Below, piece after piece: positions 11,670-23,264 of a stretch of 64,000 nucleotides of DNA. Source of the DNA: Acanthococcus lagerstroemiae (Eukaryota; Arthropoda; Insecta; Hemiptera; Eriococcidae); NCBI GenBank assembly GCA_031841125.1, contig CM063110.1:55093946-55157945 (forward strand), written 5' to 3'. Positions within the stretch are counted from its first letter, which is position 1, and each line of letters starts with the position of its first letter. Under the pieces are notes generated by a model. It was not told where the DNA came from. It did not search any database and saw only the letters and a list, made by a program, of their open reading frames with translations. A program made the position numbers and the translations under genes.

Positions 11670-12655
11670 CCAGAACTCAGAATGGGATCCCAAAGTGGAT
11701 GGACTATCGGCGTTAATTACTGACCTTCAGGGTAGTTGAATTCGAACATGCGCTAAATTTTGAATTCGATTCAATCTTAAAAGACCCCATAAATCGAAAT
11801 GGACGAGCACTAATTAGTTTTTACAAATCGAGTAGACTATTGAAGTGGAGAGTTCTTACGATCTTAAATTCAAATTAACAGACTGTTTTTGGAAATGCTA
11901 AAGATCGCTGATTCATTTTCATCATTACAAACATCCTAATCTCTTGAAAAAGGGTTAAATCGTCAAATGCCGAATTTTCAAAAGCAGCATGTATGATTTT
12001 ATAAAAAATGATTGAATTAATGGAGGAAAATTGTTTTATTTCCTTTCTCTTGTTTGAGGGGGGGGGGGCCTGTTACGAATTTAGTAATGACCCTTGGACC
12101 TTTGATTGGAATTCATCATTCTTAGGTTGAATGGCAATTTTTGCGTGTAACGTTGAAGAAAAAACTCATTAAAGCTTGCATCTTTACAAGCCAACATTTG
12201 AAGTCTAAAGATTGACAAAAATTAATTGACGTTGAAAACCCAAGTAATCTATTGAAACAGCGACTATTGTAATTCCTTATTTTGGTTTAATTTCATAGTT
12301 TTTGATTTTTAAAGACTTGAATGTTCCCCTCATGATAACTCATACTTGGATAATTTTGAAATTTTCCCTCCAATTTGAATTTTGGTAATTTGATGGTTAT
12401 GAAAATGTTGAAAGATTAAATCAAGTTCGTTCAATTTTGACTCTCATTTTGGTGTTTGGGGCCTACCCGAGAGTCAGTATCGAAAATTTATCGCGTTGAT
12501 GGAATTTCCAAATTAGGCGACCTCTCCTCTCCCCATCCCCATTTCGATATTTGATTCGGTTACCGGGAAGTGAATTTTAATCACTTCTGGAGACCAGTTT
12601 TGGCTTTTGAAGCCTAAAGCGGGAATCCAAGAGGAATCTGAAGAAATTTTCGAAT
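11670..12655. other. AT-rich non-coding region
   Basis: It contains an isolated G11 run near 12058 and no recognisable gene. Confidence 0.4.
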
Positions 12656-12658
12656 TCA

Positions 12659-12960
12659 GTGAAGAAAATGTTCGTCCCATTCGTTCAGCAAGTCAGAGTA
12701 GAATGGCGGAGTACAGAATTAACCTTCCAGTCCGCTGAAAATGGAGTGCTATTCTACTCAGATTCCATTTACATATTGGAAACAAGAGTGGTATCTTGAG
12801 TTTGGAGTTCTTTTTTCTGATGCCATTGTGAAGAAAATATTCGTCTCATTCGTTCAGCAAGTCAGAGTAGAATGGCAGAGTACAGAAGTAACCTTTCAGT
12901 GCGCTGAAAATGGAGTACTATTCTACTCAGATTCCATTTATATAACAAGAGTGGCACTCT
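12659..12960. repeat. Tandem duplication, 170-bp period, each unit with an inverted repeat
   Basis: GTGAAGAAAATGTTCG at 12659 recurs as GTGAAGAAAATATTCG at 12829, and the following 130 bp match closely. Inside each unit AGAGTAGAAT is mirrored by ATTCTACTC some 70 bp later, so each copy could form a hairpin. The second unit is shorter. The 80-codon frame here is not a gene. Confidence 0.78.
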
Positions 12961-13009
12961 ACTGCTGTTTCGGGCGTAAATAAAATCCACTCCCGTCATT
13001 TCGTACTCA

Positions 13010-13990
13010 GGCTGCACTGATGCCCAGCTCTGTACCAGCTGAATCCTGTTGTGGTAATGAGCTTACCCCGCGAAAGCTCTGTTTTTTTCTATCGTTTTCT
13101 TTTTCTTTGGTTTGCATTTGACATCCAGTCAGCTTTGCTAGGCTATTGTCACTGCGGCGACATCTTCACGTCCGCTCGCTGTCACGATTGTCATCACTTG
13201 AAATCACGCCGTAGTATTTATGTAAAACTTATTGTTTCCTCCCTTGGTTACAGGCGGCAACAATATAATTACTGTTTACACCGTTTTCGTTTCATTATTA
13301 TCTTAAATGCGTATTTAACGAACTGGAGCGTTCAAATTGTATGGTGTGAATCCGTTGTTTGCGATTGTTCGAGTATTTTCTATAAACCGCCGAGTGTACC
13401 TGTCCAAGTGGTTCCGACTGTCCGGGCTCTGAATATGCGGATAGTGTACGCGGCGATAATTGAGAAACGCCCGAATTTCCTTCATCTGCACCCTCCTTTT
13501 TTTTTTTTTATTTCTTCCCGGCGGATTTTTATGAGTGCACTTTATATATTACATCAGCCGGAGAGAGGCGACATTAAAAAGCAATTATGATTTTCGTAAG
13601 GGTGTCTTAACGGAAATTTCCCGTCCGATGAGTGATGAACGCCTTCTGGCGATATCCTGAACGCGAGGTTCGAATAAGGTGATAACCCCCCCCCCTTCGT
13701 ATGAAATGTAAATATTATGCAGAAATATAAACTTCGTCGCGCATACCCTTGTGCCGGTGTCGCGTCCTGTCGCGAATTTCTCATTTCATCCGCGTTTCCG
13801 ACTAGTTGCCGCGAGATTGAATTTTCTAAACTGATTACCCCGTTGCATGGGGCGGAATCTGGGAACCTTATCGTGTTACCGGTCCTGGTGGATTTGACTG
13901 AAGGTGCATGTCGGAGGCGGCGCCGATAGTGCTCGAAATGATCAGTCTGCAGTTGCAGTTTTGTTGGTGGCTGTTCCAAGACTTCTTGAA
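13010..13990. other. CpG-richer, repeat-poor block
   Basis: Frames of 179 codons (13051-13590, plus) and 141 codons (13554-13979, minus) overlap here, but neither shows a recognisable domain and they shadow one another. The sequence is more GC- and CpG-rich than its surroundings. Host non-coding or exon-bearing sequence is possible but unproven. Confidence 0.25.
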
Positions 13991-14129
13991 GGCTATGGCA
14001 AGACGAGACACTTCTAGACAGACTTTATTTTGGGTTCTGGAAAAATTTTGTTCGTCTATTTGTCGTCGTTATCGTATATCCTCTCATCGTTTCCATCTTG
14101 AAACACTTCTCGTATTCTCACTAGAAAAC

Positions 14130-14219
14130 TGTTTATTTTTTTATTGGAAGGGAAGATGTTAAAAATGGAGTATCTGTTTCTTTTTTTATTGGAAGGGAAG
14201 ATGTTAAAAATGGAGTATT
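14130..14219. repeat. Two-copy 45-bp tandem duplication
   Basis: The phrase ATTGGAAGGGAAGATG plus TTAAAAATGGAGTAT occurs starting near 14143 and again near 14188, with almost no differences. This is a recent small duplication. Confidence 0.85.
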
Positions 14220-14224
14220 TCATA

Positions 14225-15360
14225 GAAGGCAAGGTCTTTCAACTTGAGAAATGAAGAATTTCTTACGTATTTGTCTACTATATTTGATGGAGAGGAAAGA
14301 GGACAGAACATGAATTTCAACCTGTAAAGATTCGTTTTGATATTTCCTGAAATCTGCATAAGATCCAGTCTTCTTGAAGCATATACACGAACGAGCGTCG
14401 CAGCTGATTCCTTGATGTAATTGTGGCCGAGTTCCACGTGCTTCCAAGCCCACATTTTCTCAATAAATTAGGCGGCCATTAATGGTTGCAGTGTGTTCAG
14501 TAAGGAAAGGAGAACTGCGAGCGGCCGTGTTCGAGAAATTCGAAGTACGGAATGCATGTTCTTCTGCGGCCATGCTGCACAAGAGAGTCGTTGTGTATTT
14601 GCTAATTCCGTAGTGACTCACGAGTGTTGTTCCATCCTAGTTGTATTCAAACCTTGGAGATGGTAGTTCTCTCTTTATTCATCCGAGCCCGAGCTTACCC
14701 AATTTATACTCGAGAATATTGAGCTTGTTGATTCCTCGATTTCTTCTGGTGATCCGGATGAAAGTTGAAACTGAAGGGTACGAAGTATTTTGAATGCCAA
14801 GATGCCGCTTAGCGTTTCTGTTATTGAAGCTCTAAGGGATATTCTTAGACATGTAGTCACCACCGGGGACCGTGTTGAGCCCCTCTAGAAAGACGTGAGT
14901 GCTCCCTCAGGTTTCTTTCAGTAAGTCCTCAAATGTAAGCTTTGCTATGAGGTTGTAATTAGCAAAATTATGGTACCCACAAGTTCACATGAATATAATC
15001 TCTCGCTTTTTTTTTTTTTTTTTTTTGTATTTGTCTTAGGAATACCGAAAAAGGAGAGAAGGCGGAATCCAGAGTGGATCCATATACATACTATAATACA
15101 ATAGTTGGCATCACATTTCACTACTTCAACATGGACCTTATGGAGCGAAATGTCATGGAGGAAGGGGGGGGGTTGTTCCACGGAGTACAGTCAATAGCAT
15201 AGATGCTAACTTTGTCTGAAATCACTTTCCTACCTACGTATAGCTTTCCATCTCTCGGATCTTTTTTATTGTCCCTTCCCCGTCCCTCTCGGCACCGCGT
15301 AAATGAGAAATTATGTTCTAGAGTTTCACTGGTATTGGAACGAACTGTACAATGGAACTT
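14225..15360. other. Non-coding region
   Basis: A T20 run lies near 15008. Short frames on both strands are incidental and no repeat family is recognised. Confidence 0.4.
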
Positions 15361-15389
15361 TTAGGTTTTTTTTACGAGGGATATAGTAC

Positions 15390-16600
15390 GGATATGGAGT
15401 ACGTACTTGATTTTAAGGTTGTTGATATCATTTCTGGTGTAATTTTGGTGTTTTTATGGAAACTGGGGTTCGTGCGGTCGGCCGAGTGAGTGAACACAGG
15501 AAATATCAAGAAATACAATATGGGTATTGAAAAGGGGTTTCTTAAAATTGTTAATTCAATTTTTGTCATCATTTTGGCTCTACTGTGAAAAATGGGGCAT
15601 TTACATTTGCGGAGGTGATCAACAGAGATAACATTAAGAATTACTGGAGGGGGGGGGGAATCAAATCGTAGGTTATATAGGTCACCGAATCCCTGTCTAA
15701 TATTGCTTTCCCGGTATAATGAAAACTGAAATCTGTGGAGGAAAGGGAAAAGGCTGATTACAATAAGTATCCGCAAATATGTACAACGTTGGTGTTGAAC
15801 TGTAAATTTTTGAGGTTACTAAATCTCGTTCTATCACTTTTTTGACATTTTCATGGTCATAGACAAAAATGTAAAAATGTGTTGGTAAGGGGAAGCTAAA
15901 ATGAGATGTGTTCAGTGTTCACACGTATAACATGTTTTATGTAATGAGTATTACCTGATGCTTAATTTTGGAATACACTCAGGAGAACTTGTTGTATTTG
16001 TTAATGTTACATCTTATCTCCCCTCCCTCCGTCGACTTACCTTGATATTATACAGGTCTGTTTCCATAACAGTGTTCGAAAATAATAAGGAAAGATTTAG
16101 CAACATTAAAAATTTAATTTTTTGTCACCTGTCTTGTGTTTGTCGATGTTTTCTATCACAGTTTTCTCTTCTCTTCCTTTCACAATCACTCAGTTTTGAG
16201 GATGGTATCAAAATAATATTAAAAATAAATTTCGTTACCTCAATAATCTACTTTTTGATACCCATATTGTATTTCTTGATATTTTCTGTTTTAATCCTCT
16301 CTCTCAACCGTAGGCGTTCCAGTTTTCATAGTAAAGGCAAAATGATATCAGAAATTGAACCAATGGCCTTGAACACCTACTATTCAGTATCCAAATTTAA
16401 GACATTACATTTGTTGATATTTTAGTTTGGATCACTCCCCTAGTCGTAAATGCACCGATTTTCATAATGAATAGTAACACCAAACTGACGCCAGAATACC
16501 TGCTATTCAATATCCACATAGTAATTTGTCACAAGTTTATTCCCTTGTCCTTATCCTCGGTACCACAATTTTCAGTTTTAGATCAAATTAATATCAAAAT
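15390..16600. repeat. Inverted repeat pair of a degenerate ~120-bp unit
   Basis: A 27-bp stretch at 15501-15527 is found perfectly inverted at 16258-16284 (core CCCATATTGTATTTCTTGAT). Around both copies the similarity extends for 150 bp or more and includes TTTTCAT..TAA.. and CCAGAA words that recur within each arm at about 120-bp steps. Opposite-strand frames 15372-15776 and 15958-16425 encode similar repeat-like peptides for this reason and are not genes. Confidence 0.7.
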
Positions 16601-16619
16601 GAACTTGTCTCTGCTGAGT

Positions 16620-16998
16620 CAGGGTGCTCAGTTCTGGAAAAGTCAGGGAATCTCAAAATTCTGGAAAAGTCAGAAAATAGTCGAGGATTTTGGGAAACAT
16701 TTCTGGAAAAAGTATAATGCATATAAGAGAGCTTCCAAAAGTGTACTTTCATGTGTTGTACTTTGAAGTGGTTCAAGCCGGAATGAAGCAAATTAATTCA
16801 GTTTTTTTTATTCTAATATCTTAGTTTTGTTTTTATGTGTATATTCGTCGTAATAATGTTGCAAAAATTTGAACATGGCGTACATCTTTTCGCAGGCCCT
16901 GTAACTTCATTTAGCCACCTTTTGAACCGCTCTGAGACGTATCTGGGAAAGTTATGGAAAAGTCGGGAATTTCGCTTTAGAAAAAACTGGACACCCTG
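16620..16998. mobile_element. 'CAGGGTG' element, 379 bp
   Basis: The left end is CAGGGTGCTCAGTTCTGG and the right end is the inverse, CTGGACACCCTG. It shares GGAAAAAG, GCCCTGTAAC, TTCATTTAGCC and CCGCTCTGA words with the element at 62728-62917, so both belong to one family. No target duplication is visible. Confidence 0.7.
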
Positions 16999-17401
16999 TA
17001 AGGCCAACATACAGACAGGAGCCGGAACATTCTATCTATTACTGTAGCTTGTCCCAATACCAGTGAAACTTAAGAAAACACAAATCTCATTTGCGCGGTA
17101 CAGGAACAGTGGAAAAATTCCCAGGAGTGGAAGGCTATGGTTGTAAGGAGGTAATTCCAGACAAGATGGCGTTCGTGCTATTGACTGCACTCCATGGAAT
17201 GAAAAGTTCCTCTCCTCCGTAAGATATGTGTCAACATGTTGCATTATAAAGATTTATTTTGAACACCCTCTCCCTTGTTTAGGGGATTTCTTAGACAGAC
17301 ACAGAAAAATAGCAAGAAACCATTATTATGTCAAATTTTGGGTTGATTAATTTTGCCGTCTACACTTTTATAATATGACTTATGGTTGAGGAGCTATTGC
17401 C

Positions 17402-17692
17402 CGATACGCAATCAGTCACCCTCTAGTTACTCATGGAAAAGTTACCCATTTGCAACCCTCGGTTACTCTCAGAATACCCAGAAACCCATCAGTTACTCTT
17501 GGTTCCCTTTTAGTTACCCGGTTAACTGGCGGGATTTTGCACATCTCGATACGCAATCAGTTACTCTCTGGTTACCCACGGCAAAGTTACCCATTTGTAA
17601 CCCTCGGTTACCTTCAGATTACCCAGAAACCCGTAAGTTACCCTTGGTTCCCCTTTAGTTGCCCGGGTAACTGGCGGTATTCTATACATCGG
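17402..17692. repeat. GTTAC-rich tandem repeat, two 145-bp units
   Basis: CGATACGCAATCAGT begins at 17402 and again at 17547, with strong similarity throughout each unit. Inside each unit the word AGTTACYC or GGTTACYC recurs many times, so a short ancestral repeat lies under the 145-bp one. Frames 17386-17658 and 17450-17707 are repeat artefacts. Confidence 0.85.
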
Positions 17693-17808
17693 GTGAGGAA
17701 ACACTGAGGAGAGAGCACTTCTGTCTCTCTAAGAAGACGTGACGCCCTTTCACGATAGTCGCTTCATTTCTTGAAATATTCTTTAGGTCTTAATTGCAGA
17801 TGTGCCAA

Positions 17809-18362
17809 GTGACACCCAGAGGCGTATCAAGGAAAAAAACTGTTCTAGGCAATATAAAACCTGCCGCCCCATTTGATTAGAAATACATTGTAGGAGCCCG
17901 TGGAATCATAAGTGTGCTCAATTTATAATAGCCGGGTGACTATGAACTAGGCTGCGAAAGTGTTAATACCCTTTAGACCAAATTGCGGACTTAAATTCAC
18001 TTCGTTGTCCAGAAAATAATCCTTAGTTTAAATTTACTTATATTGATTGATAATGTAATGCTGAATAATGAATAGGCATACATCATGACAAAATTTAGTG
18101 TAACGAAATTTTCTCGATAAGATGACTAGGAAATTTTTGCGAAGCATTTTTCAATAGGAACGGGCTTTTCGGTCACTCCGTATGTGACAGAAATCTTTCA
18201 AATGGCGTAGTTACTTCTACTATTTTATTCTTTCTCCATTTTCCTACTTTTTTCATCCCTTTTTCCTTAATTTTGTTTTGTTTTTTTGTTTTAAAAATTC
18301 AAAATTTTGCCGCTCTGGGCAGCTGCCTAGGTTGTAACGGTAAAAACGCCTCTGGTGACACC
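17809..18362. mobile_element. hAT element, 538 bp, with perfect 8-bp target duplication
   Basis: The element spans 17817-18354. It starts CAGAGGCGT and ends ACGCCTCTG, and is flanked on both sides by GTGACACC (17809-17816 and 18355-18362). CAG-type termini with an 8-bp duplication define the hAT superfamily. It contains no transposase frame, so it is non-autonomous. Its first eight bases match the consensus terminus of the TTTGCCGAC MITEs. Confidence 0.92.
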
Positions 18363-18369
18363 TTACTTT

Positions 18370-18850
18370 GAATTATCATTAGAACTGTAATGTGACATTC
18401 CAGTATCTATTGAAGATCTAAGATTATGGGTACAGCTAGCCGAGGCCGAGGCCAGTGATTCTAGAGACATTGAAATAGTAAATAATATGTGCCACTAACA
18501 GAAATGGAAATTAAAATTTTGAATCAAAATCACAAAATTATATTTACGCAATTTTGAAATATCTTGACTCACGAGAAAAATCATGAAAATCAAAGAAATC
18601 GAAATCATTATCAAAATATAGAAATCAACTGAATTTGAAATCAAGCATAAAATGATTTAAAATGGTGTTTTTTTTTCCTTTTTGAATTCTCCTGGGTGAA
18701 AGATGCTTGAATTGATTTTTCTTTATGTTTACTATTGGAAGATCATGGACAATATTTTTTATTAGCATAATTTTTGTCATGTTCTACTTTATACAAATAT
18801 TTCATTATAGTTTTAATGTAAATGTTATAAGACAGGAATGAGACTGATAC
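18370..18850. other. AT-rich spacer
   Basis: Nothing recognised. Confidence 0.4.
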
Positions 18851-18855
18851 CTTAG

Positions 18856-19022
18856 CAGTGGCGTAGCGGGGAGGGGGTCCGAGGGGTCTGGACGTCTCTT
18901 CGGGATTTCGTCAAAAATTGTGTTTTTCCTCATTTTAGTACCCATTTCTGATACCCCTCCCCCAGAATTTTTGGTCAAGATTAGACTCTCCCTCGAGCTC
19001 TAGATCGACTGCGTCACTCTGT
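18856..19022. mobile_element. Probable degraded hAT MITE
   Basis: It starts CAGTGGCGTAGC, followed by a G-rich tract, and a weak inverse (TGCGTCACTCTG) lies near 19020. No target duplication was found, so only the left end is convincing. Confidence 0.45.
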
Positions 19023-19263
19023 CCCAGTGAGTGTTCCTCTCGAGTTTAACGTTTAGTACATCTTATACATGTGAGTTCAGTTTATACCCCTCTGGGTGTT
19101 TGTTCATTGCTTAGTGTTTTGTGCATGTTATATCTGCGTGGTTCTGATGAGACTGGTTGGAAAGGTTTAGTTTTTTTTGAGTCGCCTCTGTTGGGTGTAG
19201 TGTTGTCTGGCAATTGTAGGGCTTCCTTTTGAAAATGGTACTTTTATTTAAAAGTTGTATAAT

Positions 19264-20242
19264 ATGTGGCAGTTTCTATAACAAGGTTCATCTTTGTCGG
19301 TCAAATCATATGTGAGTTAAGCACATGTTTATACAGTAAACACAATTCCTGACAAAATGAGACCTTTTCCAGCTTCCTATGTGCTATATTCATCTCTCTA
19401 CATACATTAAAAAAGAGGAACCACGCCATTTTCGAAAAAGAAGATTTTGAGAAAAACGCGTTCAAAGTTGTTGAATACATTTTGTTGATTTTCTTGACAA
19501 AGATTAAACTGTTTCATAGACTATTATACAGGGTGTCCGGACTTCGTTCAGGAACCCGCTAGGTACGCATAGTACTCTATAAAACTAAAAAAGTTGAGTA
19601 CGAAAAGTTGCTTATGAGCAAACTGAAGGGGCTACGCCGTTGTGGCTCGATAATAATTAAAAAAAAAAAAAATTACGGAAAACAATTTTCAAGACCATAT
19701 ATACAAGACACGATAATTGACGAAATACATAATCTGACTATGTGGGCTGGTAGTACTGACTTGGATGAAAAAAATTCTTGGTGCGATGTTCTGCCTATTC
19801 TCAGAATTGAAGGCGCTAGGAAACGTTAAAGTTAGAATGGTCAAAGCGACAGTTTTTCTAGCCCAACCCTAGGTAAATAATTGATGATTTGAGAGCTGTT
19901 GTGAATGGGAACTTGTTTTACGTATCTAGGAGATAAAAAAATTACTCAATGCAGGATAAATTTTAAAAAAAATTCAGAATTCGGCGAAGATGGTAGTGTA
20001 ATTTTTTCATATCCTAGAATAGATACGTACAACAAGTTGGATGGTCGGAGATGTAGAACTACTTGCTAATATTTCTGGAGGCTGCGATCTTCTTCATGCG
20101 AAAGAGCATCGACTTTCGTACAAGAATCCATAATAATCTTAAAATCGATTTTTTTTTTGCTAAAAATTTTACTTTTTAGTTTTTCCCGTTCTCCTTGTCT
20201 TTTTCTTGAGGAAGTTGTCCCTTTTTATAGAAACTGCCACAT
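19264..20242. mobile_element. Inverted-repeat element, ~980 bp
   Basis: ATGTGGCAGTTTCTATAA at 19264-19281 is mirrored perfectly at 20225-20242, with weaker pairing beyond. The interior includes AAAGTTGAGTACG and an A13 run near 19660 and has no transposase-like frame. The superfamily is not assigned. Confidence 0.65.
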
Positions 20243-20249
20243 TATGTTC

Positions 20250-20640
20250 ATTTATCATGCTTGCTAGTGCCCTGCGAACCATTGGTTGACTTTATGCTCG
20301 ATTGCTCGAGCATTGTTGAGCATAAATTCTGCAAGCACATTCTCAATTTAGGCTGAATATGCTCGAGCATAAATGTATCGAGCATACTTGACGTTGCATC
20401 TCTGGTCATGAGCGTATCAAAAGTGGGGGTGACTCCGAGTCTTCGATCAAATGAGTTCGTAAAAATCTTTTTTGACTTGTGTGCGTCAGAGTGTACCATG
20501 TTTCCGGAGCTTTGTTGACCCTGACTGAAACCCGTAATTTGATATTAACGTACACGTACCGCGCCGCATCACGCGACCACCTCGAAAGGGTGATACGAGG
20601 AAAAAGTCGCCGCTCATGAATCACGAGAGAAAGTTTTCAA
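20250..20640. other. Non-coding block with palindromic GAGCAT words
   Basis: ATGCTCGAGCAT-type words recur between 20290 and 20400 (TGCTCGAGCAT, GAGCATAA). Overlapping minus-strand frames are incidental. Confidence 0.35.
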
Positions 20641-21480
20641 TGAAAACAACGCAACGCGACGCGAGCTCAAAATTCAAAAGACAATTTAAAAACAGTTAAC
20701 GCAATGATAACGCCCCGAAATTCCGTATACTTGGTTTTTTCTTTTTCGCAACTGAGTTATCGCTTTCTCATCCTCATGATGATGTTAAATTTAACTTGGA
20801 ACTTCTTTCCAACTTTTATATTAGTTCGCTTATTTTCTCATAAATTTTCTCTTATATACCGTATACATGTTGAATGCTAATGTCTGCGCCCGCCTCCGAT
20901 CGAATTTATCGAAAAATTTTCGGGGCCGCGCATTGCGACATCTTGCTGTACGAAAATATTTCGTAATATCCTGGAAATCGTGTATTTATGCTCGGCGGGG
21001 CAAAACAGAAACTCATTGTCGGGTATTTTCTAACCAGCTAATCCGAGGAGAGGGTGCTATTGATACGACCCAGTTTCGCGGTTAGGCGGAGATAAATTTC
21101 TAATTTTTTTTAATGGCCGTCGAAAAGCGCCAAAAAACGTGACCTTTTTCGTATAACAACTTTATTCGCAACTTTTCGCTAGCGAAGCGAGTCTCTCGGG
21201 GTAAACTAATCGCGCTTTAGGGATGCTTCGGTATGGAATAACTATAATCATCGAATAGAAAGTTGGTCGAATTTCTAATTAAATTTGTTCGAAACACGAA
21301 AAAACGTTTTATGAAACAAATTCGCTGTACGTTCATAAATCGAGTCGTAAGTTACGGCGCATTTCGCCGACAAGAGCTTCGTGAATTACTAGAAGGGCTT
21401 GGTAATTGGTATGAGCGATAAGAAGTATTATGGGAGTTGAGTGGGAACCACCTTCTGGCGGGATTCTCTTCCCGCCATTA
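20640..21480. other. Repeat-poor, CpG-bearing block, candidate conserved non-coding DNA
   Basis: This stretch lacks MITE words and G runs. It is rich in CpG within AT-rich context, with short homeodomain-like TAATT words near 21095 and 21275. It also has several near-palindromic patches. The 72-codon frame at 20867-21085 has no recognisable domain. This is inference from composition only. Confidence 0.25.
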
Positions 21481-22109
21481 ACAGTGTCTCCGACGAAAGG
21501 GTGGCCATCAATTGTCTGTTTTTCGGTGTATCGATGTAATAAGCTTTCAATGAGCGGTATACGGACTAGCTATCAGTTTTATTTTCGCCATTTTCGCTAA
21601 TTCGGATGTTCAGACCATTTGAATGACAGACTTATCTTACTGGTGCATCGAGAATGCATTCAACGGATCATATAGAAGCATTCGCCCCCGGCAAAACCGA
21701 CTGGCCATACAACAGTTCGAGAAAATCGTCTTAACTCAGTAACTGAATACCAACATCATTAAGTTGTACTAAGGCGCTTTCAGACATTCTGCCCCCTTCT
21801 CTGTAGCACTTCGAGCCCTGCTCGTAACGGGGATGTCTGTAAGTATCCTTTCAAAGGAGCTGCGGAAAAGAGAATAATGCATACTTAGGAGCAGGCACAG
21901 ATACGTGGGATGGGCAATGTGGCGTCTGAATTGAACATGATTTGAAAGTGGAACAGAAGGAGAATCTTACCGTCTAAGATGAGGTCGCAAAAGTCTGGAA
22001 AAATGCCGAGAAATCTTCAGCACGCACGGGTCTTGACTGCCTCAAACGTATCTAAAACAGTTTTACTAGATGCTCTAGACGTGCACTGAAAATTCATTAG
22101 TTTTAAGGA

Positions 22110-22450
22110 GTTGTGTGGAATTTAATCAAGCGTGGAAGTATTTTGAAAATCTTCAACGAGTGTTAAAGAATTTTAGTGAGTGTCAAACGAGGTAGCAGAT
22201 TCATACGGAGTCTTGAACCAAAGTTTTCGAGAGAGACTTTTTGGAAATCTTTAAAAACCTTGCCAAGGCTTCTTAAAGTCTCTCGAGTAAGTCTGAAAGG
22301 ATCGTGGAACAGGGCTCGAACATAGTTAATGAGTGTGAGAGAAGTTTGAAAGAACGTTAAAGAGTTTTAAACTAGACTGGGAGAGTCTAAATAATTCTCA
22401 AGACGAGCACACAAGAGTCTTAGTTAGTCTTGAAGAATGAATTTTCTTTC
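22110..22450. repeat. Degenerate AGTCTTGAA-type array, block 1
   Basis: Variants of GAGTCTTGAA, GAGTGTTAAAGA and GAGTTTTAAA recur every 20-35 bp. The same texture appears at 26080-26470, 28290-28990 and 35400-35560. It looks like a very old, dispersed satellite. Confidence 0.5.
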
Positions 22451-22684
22451 CCTTTGTGAGGAAAATGGAGTTGAATTGTGATGAACATTCGTAACTTTAT
22501 CCGAGAATTGTGGCCTAATTGAGAATGCAGTGTGTTGAAAAAATTTGACTGCTAATTTTGGAAGGTATTTCTATTTTGAACGTCTGTAAATAAGTCAGTA
22601 GCACAAATCTTCAAGATTCTATGTATTTCTCGATTAATTCTATTATCACGTGGAAGTTAATATTAATCCCAATACTCAAGCAGA

Positions 22685-22887
22685 GGTTTGGTTGGCCGAG
22701 TGGATAGCGCGTTGGTCTCAGAATCCGGAGGTCCCGAGTTCGAGTCCTCGTAGCAACTCGCCAGAATTTTCGACCTAGGCCGGTTTTTTGGTCAGAAGGG
22801 AAGAGGGCTAAGACAGCCCTAACAGCCTCCCCGACGTCTCTGAAGTAATGCTCGAAAGGGCGGATTCCAGGACTTGGGTGGAGTGCA
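22685..22887 (+). mobile_element. tRNA-derived SINE, family A, copy 2
   Basis: The head carries TGGCCGAGTGG (box A) and GAGTTCGAGTCC (box B), with a loop CTCAGAA giving a Leu-like CAG anticodon. The body matches copy 1 (7300-7558) until about 22887, where this copy is truncated after GGGTGGAG. The short identical tRNA-like heads and shared bodies in two places mark a SINE. Confidence 0.87.
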
Positions 22888-22999
22888 AATTAGAAAAAGA
22901 GATACTCAAGAGAAGAGGTTGTTCAATTTTCACACCTTCTGAATTGCCTTTCCGGGATTGCTTAAAAACTCTATAATTCTTGATATATGATCGGCGTTA

Positions 23000-23262
23000 A
23001 CCTTTTTCTCGACTATTAATGTTGAATTTCCGTGACTTTTCCAGAATTTTTTCAGATTTTTCCAGTTTATTTTTCAACTTTTTCATTACAAACAAATTAT
23101 TTAAAAAAAAAAAATATTCAGTTGAGTCTGACAAAGAAAATTGTAAAATACTTTCACATCATAAAATTTTCTTCATAATTCCCTGAATTTTTCCTGACTT
23201 CTCCAGGTGTGCTCATATTCCCTGGCGTCCCAGTTTTCCAGAAACTGGTCACTCTGCCATTA
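23000..23262. mobile_element. 'TTTTCCAG' element, right part
   Basis: Repeated TTTTCCAG, TTTTTCC and GACTTTTCC words lead to a terminus AACTGGTCACTCTG. This is the reverse orientation of the GGAAAA family at 6137 and 16620. The left boundary is unclear. Confidence 0.45.
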
Positions 23263-23264
23263 GT

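Noticed and set aside
13051..13590. 179-codon plus-strand frame
   Set aside because: No recognisable domain, overlapped by competing frames and containing a pyrimidine-run-encoded Phe string.
19539..19560. ACAGGGTGTCCGG as a transposon terminus
   Set aside because: No inverse partner or target duplication was found. The surrounding inverted-repeat element explains the region better.
22685..22757. Functional tRNA-Leu gene
   Set aside because: It lacks the long variable arm of tRNA-Leu, has mismatched stems, and is followed by a conserved body shared with a second copy. It is a SINE head.
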